A model generated the notes under the pieces. The model was not told the origin of the DNA. It saw nothing but the letters and a program-made list of their open reading frames with translations, and made no database searches. 5,985 nt of DNA, taken from contig JAICIW010000154.1 of assembly GCA_025928735.1 (NCBI GenBank), positions 1-5,985 on the forward strand. Direction: 5' to 3'. Below are positions 1 to 4,738 of the stretch, in pieces (position 1 is the first letter of the stretch; each line of letters opens with the position of its first letter). A program made the position numbers and the translations under genes. This DNA comes from Rhodanobacteraceae bacterium (GTDB lineage Bacteria > Pseudomonadota > Gammaproteobacteria > Xanthomonadales > Rhodanobacteraceae).

Positions 1-475
1 CGGCTGCATGGGCGCGTTCGTGGCCGGCAGCCGGGCGCTCATTGAAGGCCTCACCCAATTCGCGCGCACGTTCGTCTACACCACCGCGATGCCGCCCGCG
101 CTGGCCCGTGCTGCTTGCGAAGCGGTACGGATCGCGCGCGAAGAAGATTGGCGACGCGAAAAGCTGCGCGTGCTCATCACCCGTTTTCGCCAAGGCGCCG
201 CGCAGCTCGGGTTGCCGTTGATGAAATCGTCCACGGCGATCCAACCAATCGTACTGGGCGATGCCGAACGCGCGCTGCAAGCATCCCGTGTGCTGGAGCA
301 GAACGGCTTCCTGGTCACCGCGATCCGTCCGCCTACCGTACCGGCGGGCAAGGCGCGATTGCGGGTCACGCTGTCCGCGGCGCATTCGGAAGCGGATGTC
401 GATCGGCTGCTGGATGCATTGACGCGTGAAGCGACCAATGAAAAGTCGCTGGGTTCCGGGTTCCATCGCCGATGA
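1..475 (+). CDS. bioF: 8-amino-7-oxononanoate synthase, C-terminal part (5' end outside window)
   Basis: BioF is a PLP enzyme that condenses pimeloyl-ACP with L-alanine, releasing CO2, to give 8-amino-7-oxononanoate, the first step of biotin ring assembly. The frame is open from base 2 to a TGA at 473-475, giving about 157 residues of a family protein of roughly 385-400. What is visible matches the BioF C-terminal domain: a 'GCMGAFVAGS' stretch that normally follows the PLP-lysine motif, 'FVYTTAMPP', 'RREKLRVLITRFR', 'STAIQPIVLGD' and the typical 'VTAIRPPTVPAGKARLRVTL' block. The PLP-binding lysine itself would lie just upstream of the window. The ATG at 8 is internal, not the start. The last nine residues (SLGSGFHRR, 446-472) and the stop codon lie inside a REP-like palindrome, so the natural end was probably near 'TNEK'. 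bioH and bioC follow on the same strand, fitting a biotin operon. Confidence 0.96.
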   Translation, partial: GCMGAFVAGSRALIEGLTQFARTFVYTTAMPPALARAACEAVRIAREEDWRREKLRVLITRFRQGAAQLGLPLMKSSTAIQPIVLGDAERALQASRVLEQNGFLVTAIRPPTVPAGKARLRVTLSAAHSEADVDRLLDALTREATNEKSLGSGFHRR

Positions 476-502
476 ATCCGGCGATGGCCCCGGAATGACG
501 AC
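445..502. repeat. REP-like imperfect palindrome at the bioF-bioH junction
   Basis: Three nested pairs of complementary arms are visible: 445-448 with 499-502 (GTCG/CGAC), 454-460 with 489-495 (TTCCGGG/CCCGGAA) and 463-471 with 479-487 (CCATCGCCG/CGGCGATGG). The apical loop is 7 nt (472-478) and only three bases (461-462 and 488) separate the two inner stems, giving 16 bp of near-continuous pairing. The right edge, CCCCGGAATGACGACG, resembles the flank of repetitive extragenic palindromes seen in many high-GC proteobacteria, whose stray translations read like 'WVPxxAGMT'; here the frame running into bioH reads RWVPGS...GPGMT. It contains the bioF stop codon in its loop. No T-run follows directly, so it is a poor intrinsic terminator. 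It could instead shield mRNA ends or modulate bioH translation. Membership of a genome-wide repeat family is inferred from one copy. Confidence 0.7.
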
Positions 503-536
503 GATCGTTATCTTTCCATTCCCTTCCTGCTACGCG

Positions 537-1313
537 ATGTCCGAACTTTTCATACATACCGAAGGCCGCGGCCAAGCGCATCTCGTGCTGCTGCATGGCT
601 GGGCGATGCACGGAGGCGTGTTCGCGCCGCTGGTTGAAGCACTGCGCGATCGCTGCACGATGCATGTGATCGACCTCCCGGGGCATGGTCGTTCCAGCGA
701 GTGCACGGTTTCCCTGCAGCCTGCCGCTTGCGCGAAGGCCATCGCCGCGCGCGTACCGCCCGCACTCTGGCTCGGCTGGTCCTTGGGCGGCCTGTATGCG
801 CTGCAGGCTGCGCTGGACTTTCCGCAACAGGTGCAGGGGTTTGCGATGCTGTGTGCGTCGCCACGCTTTGTGCGCGGCGACGATTGGCCGTACGCGGTGT
901 CGCCGGAAATCCTGCAGAACTTCGGCCACGATCTCGGCAGCGACTACGAAGGCACGCTGGAACGTTTTCTCGCACTGGAAGCCTTGGGCAGCGACTGTGC
1001 GCAAGCGGACTTGCGCAAGCTGCGCGCCGACACCTTCAGCGAACATCGCCCCGACGTGCGGGCATTGGTGGAAGGCCTGGACGTGCTGGAGCATGCCGAT
1101 CTGCGCGCGCGCCTTCCGGAACTTGCGCGACCGAGCGCATGGATCGCCGGGCGGCGCGACCGCCTGATCCCGTGGCAGGCGATGCAATGGAGCGCGGCGC
1201 AATGCGCCGGGGCATTCACCTGCGTCACCGGCGGCGGTCATGCACCTTTCATCGGACACACCGGCGAAGTCGTCACGGCACTGCGGCCATTGCTGGAAGC
1301 CACGCACGCATGA
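537..1313 (+). CDS. bioH: Pimeloyl-[ACP] methyl ester esterase BioH
   Basis: BioH is a cytoplasmic alpha/beta-hydrolase that cleaves the methyl ester of pimeloyl-ACP methyl ester, ending the chain-extension cycle begun by BioC. From the ATG at 537 the protein is 258 residues, against 256 in E. coli. It shows the early 'LVLLHGWAMHGG' oxyanion region (17-27), 'VIDLPGHGRS' (44-53), the nucleophile elbow GWSLGG with Ser82, Asp208 in 'GRRDRLIP' and His235 in 'GGGHAPFIGH'. This is a complete catalytic triad at spacings close to E. coli Ser82/Asp207/His235. 'LERFLAL' (141-147) is also typical. The start at 537 is chosen because family homology begins there. In-frame starts at 426 (GTG), 438 and 495 (ATG) only add residues encoded by bioF sequence and by the palindrome at 445-502. 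No clear Shine-Dalgarno precedes 537, so initiation may rely on coupling or re-initiation. The stop overlaps the bioC start as ATGA. Confidence 0.93.
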   Translation: MSELFIHTEGRGQAHLVLLHGWAMHGGVFAPLVEALRDRCTMHVIDLPGHGRSSECTVSLQPAACAKAIAARVPPALWLGWSLGGLYALQAALDFPQQVQGFAMLCASPRFVRGDDWPYAVSPEILQNFGHDLGSDYEGTLERFLALEALGSDCAQADLRKLRADTFSEHRPDVRALVEGLDVLEHADLRARLPELARPSAWIAGRRDRLIPWQAMQWSAAQCAGAFTCVTGGGHAPFIGHTGEVVTALRPLLEATHA

Positions 1314-2185
1314 ACACGTTCGAACTCGATCCGCTGCAGGTACGACACGCCTTCGGCCGTGCCGCGCGCGGCTATGAGCGTCACGACGCCTTGCAGCGCG
1401 AAGTGCAGGCGCGCCTGCTGGAGCGGCTGGATTATTACGAAGGCTCCCCGGAGCTGGTGGTCGACGTCGGCAGCGGGACGGGCCGCGGCACTGCGGCATT
1501 GCGCAAGCGCTGGCGCAAGGCGCGCGTGATCGCGATGGACATCGCGCTGCCGATGCTGCGCGCCGCGCGTCGCCATGCGGGGTTGCTCAACCCGTTCGCG
1601 CGCGTGTGCGCCGACGCGCGCGCGCTGCCGCTGCCGGACCAGAGCGTCGACGTGCTGCACGCCAACCTGTGCGTGCAATGGTGCGGACCGCCGCAACCGT
1701 TGTTCGAAGAGTTCGCGCGCGTGCTGAAACCGGGCGGTTTCCTCGCGGCGTCCAGCCTCGGACCGGACACCTTGAAGGAACTGCGCGCCGCGTGGGCCGA
1801 AGCCGATGACATGCACCCCCACGTCAGCGCATTCCTCGACATCCACGATCTCGGGGACGCCGCTTTTGCCGCCGGACTGCGCGAGCCGGTGCTGGACGTC
1901 GACCGCATCGTCACCCGCTACGACGCGCCACGCGACCTGCTGCACGAACTGAAAGGGCTCGGCGTCACCAACGCGGACGCGCAACGCGTGAAAGGCCTGA
2001 CCGGCAAGGCGCGTTTCGCGCGCATGCTGCAGGCCTACGAACAGACACGACGCGACGGCAAGATTTCCGCGACATGGGAAGTGGTCGAATTGCATGCGTG
2101 GGGCGCCGCCGCGTTCATACCACGGCGTCGCCCGGGCACCCGCGGCCGCGCGGCTTTCCCGCCCGAACTGTTGCGCAAACCATGA
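1310..2185 (+). CDS. bioC: Malonyl-[ACP] O-methyltransferase BioC
   Basis: BioC transfers a methyl group from S-adenosylmethionine to the free carboxyl of malonyl-ACP, disguising it so that fatty-acid synthase can extend it to pimeloyl-ACP methyl ester. The 291-residue protein has the BioC N-terminus ('VRHAFGRAARGYERHDALQ', 11-29), SAM-binding motif I 'VVDVGSGTGRG' (50-60), the acidic ribose-binding Asp77, 'ADARALPLPDQSVD' (101-114), 'NLCVQW' (119-124), 'LKPGG' (139-143) and the highly characteristic 'SSLGPDTLKELR' (148-159). Later blocks 'FLDIHDLGD' (175-183), 'LKGLGVTNA' (214-222) and 'TWEVVELHAWG' (255-265) are also family-typical. The start is fixed by the ATGA overlap with bioH (1310-1313), with a weak purine stretch GGAAG at 1295-1299, implying translational coupling. 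It is longer than E. coli BioC (251) and ends in an Arg/Pro-rich tail (about 271-291) of no assigned role. Confidence 0.94.
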   Translation: MNTFELDPLQVRHAFGRAARGYERHDALQREVQARLLERLDYYEGSPELVVDVGSGTGRGTAALRKRWRKARVIAMDIALPMLRAARRHAGLLNPFARVCADARALPLPDQSVDVLHANLCVQWCGPPQPLFEEFARVLKPGGFLAASSLGPDTLKELRAAWAEADDMHPHVSAFLDIHDLGDAAFAAGLREPVLDVDRIVTRYDAPRDLLHELKGLGVTNADAQRVKGLTGKARFARMLQAYEQTRRDGKISATWEVVELHAWGAAAFIPRRRPGTRGRAAFPPELLRKP

Positions 2186-2213
2186 TTCCGTGTGCGCCTT
2201 GCGTTGTCCGCCG

Positions 2214-3107
2214 TCAGCGCACGTTGCGCGATGCGAGATTTTTCGCCAGCCGAATCGCGTCGAACGGCGCGTGCACCTTGGCGTCGTTGTCGAAATAGCA
2301 GTAGACGTCACGCGACTTGCGACTTGGCGGTGGTGGTGCTCCGTCGACGCGCACCGCATCGCGCGGTTGCGAACCGGCATGCCAGGCGCGGACACGCGAG
2401 GCCCAGCGATCCAGCGTCGCATCGGTGTAGCCACTGGCGTACAACTCCTTGTCGCCGTGCAGCCGCAGGTACATGAAGCTGGCGGTGACCTCCTCCACGT
2501 ACGGCCACTTGCCGGCGGTGTCTGCCACTACCAGCGCGATATCGTGTTTGCGCAACAGCGCGATGAATGACGCATCCAGGAAGCCCGGATGCCGTACCTC
2601 GATGGCGTGGCGCAACCGGCGATTGCGATCGATCGCGAGCCGTGCGCGACCTTTCACATGGAAGTCGCGTCGGCGCGCCAGTTTCAGGGCGGCTTCGGTA
2701 TCGCGCGGAAGGAGGTCGAAGAATCGCGCGAACACGTCATGATCATATTTGACGTTGGCCGGGAACTGCCAAAGCATCGGCCCGAATTTTTCGTGCAGCT
2801 CGAACACGCCGGATGCGAAGAAATTCGCCAGCGGCACCTCGATATCGCGCAGCCGCAGCACGTGGGTGATGAAGCGCGGACCCTTGATCGCGAACACGAA
2901 GCCGTGTGGCGTCTGCTCGCGCCAGCGCGCGTAACTTTCCGGCCGTTGCAGCGAATAGAACGAGCCGTTCAATTCGATGGTGGGAAAATACCGCGACGCG
3001 TAATGCAACTCGTCACGCTGGACCAAGCCTTCCGGGTAAAACACCCCGCGCCACGGCGGGTAACGCCATCCCGAAATGCCGATGCGAATGCCAGCCATGC
3101 ACTGCAT
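2214..3107 (-). CDS. DUF72 (YecE-family) protein of unknown function
   Basis: This 297-residue protein belongs to the DUF72 family, predicted to fold as a TIM-like barrel. The biochemical role of the family is not established. Signature blocks in order are 'IRIGISGWRYPPWRGVFYP' (7-25), 'TIELNGSFYSLQRPESYARW' (43-62), 'HGFVFAIKGPRFITH' (68-82), 'FGPMLWQFPANVKYD' (108-122), 'HAIEVRHPGF' (168-177), 'ALVVADTAGKWP' (191-202), 'MYLRLHGDKELYASGYTD' (212-229) and the terminal 'DVYCYFDNDAKVHAPFDA' (267-284). A Pro/Arg-rich insert at about 247-266 precedes the last strand. Translation could start at 3107 or three codons later at 3098; homology starts around residue 6, and no clear Shine-Dalgarno separates the two. 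It converges with bioC, with only 28 bp between stops and no obvious terminator there. It lies 71 bp downstream of the DUF3617 gene on the same strand and might be co-transcribed with it. No signal peptide is seen, so a cytoplasmic location is likely. Confidence 0.92.
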   Translation of the reverse strand: MQCMAGIRIGISGWRYPPWRGVFYPEGLVQRDELHYASRYFPTIELNGSFYSLQRPESYARWREQTPHGFVFAIKGPRFITHVLRLRDIEVPLANFFASGVFELHEKFGPMLWQFPANVKYDHDVFARFFDLLPRDTEAALKLARRRDFHVKGRARLAIDRNRRLRHAIEVRHPGFLDASFIALLRKHDIALVVADTAGKWPYVEEVTASFMYLRLHGDKELYASGYTDATLDRWASRVRAWHAGSQPRDAVRVDGAPPPPSRKSRDVYCYFDNDAKVHAPFDAIRLAKNLASRNVR

Positions 3108-3150
3108 TGGACGGGCGCATGGCTGATCGCGGGATGAAGCGTGTTACGAA

Positions 3151-3171
3151 GGGTCGGCCAAAATCTGACCC
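3151..3171 (-). terminator. Small hairpin downstream of the DUF3617 gene (possible weak terminator)
   Basis: A 7-bp stem (3151-3157 with 3165-3171, GGGTCGG/CTGACCC, one G-T pair) encloses a 7-nt loop. It sits 7 nt after the DUF3617 stop on the minus strand and upstream of the DUF72 start. On the minus strand the stem is followed by TTCGTAAC, which is a poor U-tract, so strong termination is unlikely. It could be a partial terminator or an mRNA 3'-end stabiliser between the two minus-strand genes. Confidence 0.3.
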
Positions 3172-3178
3172 GCGCGCC

Positions 3179-3646
3179 TCAATCCGACGTCCTGGGAGGC
3201 GTGTAGTCGCACGTCCCGATCTGTTTGCCGGTGTACTCGGTATCCACGGTCATCAGCTGTCCGCCACCCGCATCGAACGTTGCGTGCAGGCTGCCGGTGA
3301 AATTGGCGCCGCCGGTGGTGCGGAAGGTGCCGTGCATGGTCATCGCCATCGGCGCGGTGCAGATCTGGTCGAAGGTGACGGTGTCGCCTTGCTTCTTGAA
3401 GTTGGCGATCTTGCATTGACTGTCCGGCCTCATCTTGTTCAGCGCATGCGGATCGAACGAACCCGGTGCCGAGCATACCTTGCGGGTCATCGCGCGCGAG
3501 GGCATCGCCGGCATGCCCGACATGGACTGCTTGATGGTAGTGGTGACTTCCATCAGGCTGCCGTCGCCGGCACGAGCCGTGCCGGGCAGCATCAACGCCA
3601 AGCCAATACCACCGGTCAACATCGCGACATACACCTTGGTCTTCAT
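3179..3646 (-). CDS. Exported DUF3617-domain protein of unknown function
   Basis: This is a 155-residue protein with a clear Sec signal peptide: Lys2/Lys4, a hydrophobic core at about 5-21, and a likely signal peptidase I cut after 'ARA' at residue 26. The mature part of about 129 residues resembles the DUF3617 family: a 'LMEVTTTIKQSMSGMP' opening (31-46), a first Cys in 'RKVCSAP' (58), then Cys78, Cys96 and Cys146, and a Gly/Thr-rich beta-type stretch (106-140). The four cysteines could form two disulfides in the periplasm. The mature protein has about ten methionines, clustered at 42-53 and 100-104. The start is well supported by GGAGG (plus-strand CCTCC at 3652-3656), 5 nt from the ATG. 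Family function is unknown. It is divergent from the EamA gene and precedes the DUF72 gene on the same strand. The family call rests on motif recognition and is fairly sure. Confidence 0.85.
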   Translation of the reverse strand: MKTKVYVAMLTGGIGLALMLPGTARAGDGSLMEVTTTIKQSMSGMPAMPSRAMTRKVCSAPGSFDPHALNKMRPDSQCKIANFKKQGDTVTFDQICTAPMAMTMHGTFRTTGGANFTGSLHATFDAGGGQLMTVDTEYTGKQIGTCDYTPPRTSD

Positions 3647-3778
3647 GCAAGCCTCCGCCCTTCAGTGGGTGTTGCATCCGGATCGCGTTGCCCGCTACGC
3701 AAGCACGGGTAGCATACGTGGTTTGCCCGCCGTCATGGATCCGCATGGCGGCCTTTCCCCTGCTTCCAACGACAACCC
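3647..3778. promoter_or_regulatory. Divergent intergenic region between the DUF3617 and EamA genes
   Basis: These 132 bp separate two outward-facing genes, so they must hold the promoter for each unless one is served from elsewhere. On the minus strand a strong Shine-Dalgarno lies at 3652-3656. On the plus strand a weak sigma70-like pair can be drawn, TTGCCC at 3688-3693 and TAGCAT at 3710-3715 with a 16-nt spacer, each matching four of six consensus bases. No clear operator or Shine-Dalgarno for the EamA gene is visible. The promoter assignment is tentative. Confidence 0.35.
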
Positions 3779-4663
3779 ATGAATCGACCCGCAAGCACGC
3801 GCGCGGCGTGGATCGGACTGCTGATCCTCACCATCGTCTGGAGCCTCAACTGGTCGGTCATGAAGGTGGCGATGCGCGACAGCGGACCGTTCACCTTCAG
3901 CGCCATGCGCTACGTGATCGGCACCGCGGTGTTGTTCGCGTTGGTGGCCGTGCGGCGCGATGGATTGAAGCCCACGCCATGGCTGCCGACCATCGTGATC
4001 GGCCTTACTCAGACCGCGGCGTTCCAGGCGCTGGCGCAATGGGCGTTGGTGTCCGGCGGCGCGGGCAAGACCGCATTACTGGCGTACACGATGCCCTTCT
4101 GGGTGGTGCCGCTGGCGTGGTGGTGGCTCAATGACAAACCGGGCCCTCGGCGCTGGTTGTGCATCGCGATCGCCGCGGCGGGTTTCATCTGCGTGGTCGA
4201 GCCGTGGCGTCCTCTGGGTGAACCGCACAGCATCATGCTGGCGCTTCTGGCCGGCCTCGCGTGGGCGATTGCGACCGTGTTGTCCAAGCGGTTGTTCCAG
4301 CGCCATCCTGAGGTGACCCCGCTGCGTCTTACCGCATGGCAGATGCTGATCGGGACGATCGGGCTGGTGGCGCTGACGCTGCTCAGCCACGAACGCGCGG
4401 TGGCATGGACCGGTTCCTACATCGCGGCACTGCTCTACAACGGTCTGCTGTCGTCCGGCGTGTGCTGGGTACTGTGGGCGCTGGTGGTGCAAAAATTGCC
4501 CGCCAACGTGGCCGGCCTGACCAGTCTTGCGGTGCCCGTGGCCGGCGTGTTGTTCGCATGGGGCCTGCTGCACGAGCAGCCTTCCGCGCCTGAATGGATC
4601 GGGATCGCGCTGATCGGCGTGGCCCTGTTTGTTTTGAATTTCGTGCGGCGCATGCGAGCATAG
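3779..4663 (+). CDS. EamA/DMT-superfamily membrane transporter (RhaT/YdcZ-like permease)
   Basis: This is a 294-residue inner-membrane protein with the ten-helix, two-repeat layout of the drug/metabolite transporter superfamily. Likely TM segments are at about 11-29, 37-58, 67-89, 97-117, 124-141, 151-169, 182-203, 211-236, 243-263 and 272-290, making two EamA domains (about 13-141 and 151-288). Typical features are 'IVWSLNWSVMKVAM' in TM1, 'FSAMRYVIG' at the start of TM2, 'TALLAYTMPFWV' in TM4 and, in the second half, 'NVAGLTSLAVPVAGVLFAWGLLHEQPS' (243-269). Loops are short and basic on the presumed cytoplasmic side, with a 'RRMRA' C-terminus. Members export or import amino acids, metabolites or drugs, and the substrate cannot be read from sequence. 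The ATG at 3779 gives the expected N-terminus although no strong Shine-Dalgarno is seen. It ends 75 bp before the tviB-like gene on the same strand. Confidence 0.93.
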   Translation: MNRPASTRAAWIGLLILTIVWSLNWSVMKVAMRDSGPFTFSAMRYVIGTAVLFALVAVRRDGLKPTPWLPTIVIGLTQTAAFQALAQWALVSGGAGKTALLAYTMPFWVVPLAWWWLNDKPGPRRWLCIAIAAAGFICVVEPWRPLGEPHSIMLALLAGLAWAIATVLSKRLFQRHPEVTPLRLTAWQMLIGTIGLVALTLLSHERAVAWTGSYIAALLYNGLLSSGVCWVLWALVVQKLPANVAGLTSLAVPVAGVLFAWGLLHEQPSAPEWIGIALIGVALFVLNFVRRMRA

Positions 4664-4670
4664 GCGCCTT

Positions 4671-4709
4671 CCGCGGCCACTGTTGGCACGTATCGCGCAT
4701 GGTCCGCGG
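4671..4709 (+). terminator. Hairpin between the EamA gene and the nucleotide-sugar dehydrogenase gene
   Basis: CCGCGGCCA (4671-4679) can pair with TGG-CCGCGG (4700-4702 and 4704-4709, with T4703 bulged), forming a 9-bp GC-rich stem around a 20-nt loop. Only TTT and then CCCC follow, so it is at best a weak intrinsic terminator. It begins 8 nt after the EamA stop and ends 29 nt before the next start, so it could separate the transporter from the polysaccharide-type gene or act in the leader of the latter. Confidence 0.3.
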
Positions 4710-4726
4710 TTTCCCCGTGCCCTTTG

Positions 4727-4732
4727 AAAGGA
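4727..4732 (+). promoter_or_regulatory. Ribosome binding site of the UDP-sugar dehydrogenase gene
   Basis: AAAGGA lies 6 nt upstream of the ATG at 4739. It fixes this start over the out-of-frame ATG at 4732, which overlaps the site itself. The resulting N-terminus has about 12 residues before the first Rossmann strand, as in TviB-type enzymes. Confidence 0.6.
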
Positions 4733-4738
4733 TGCGTC

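Noticed and set aside
454..510. The bioF-bioH palindrome as a classical intrinsic terminator
   Set aside because: No run of T residues follows the stem, and bioH and bioC continue the same pathway downstream, so complete termination there is unlikely.
701..1309. An N-terminal extension of bioC back to 701
   Set aside because: The extension is out-of-frame bioH sequence. BioC homology starts at 1310, where the ATGA overlap provides the start.
366..1499. A 377-codon minus-strand frame opposite bioH and bioC
   Set aside because: It lies antisense to genes with intact catalytic motifs. The Arg/Ala/His-rich translation shows no family features.
2186..2213. A bidirectional terminator between bioC and the DUF72 gene
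   Set aside because: The 28-bp gap has no convincing inverted repeat or T-run.
1238..2434. A 398-codon minus-strand frame opposite bioC and running into the DUF72 gene
   Set aside because: It is a shadow of bioC codon bias, overlaps a real minus-strand gene in another frame, and has no domain or ribosome binding site.
2906..3712. A 268-codon plus-strand frame across the DUF3617 gene
   Set aside because: It is antisense to a gene with a signal peptide, a strong Shine-Dalgarno and a family match. Its own translation is Arg/Gly/His-rich with no motif.
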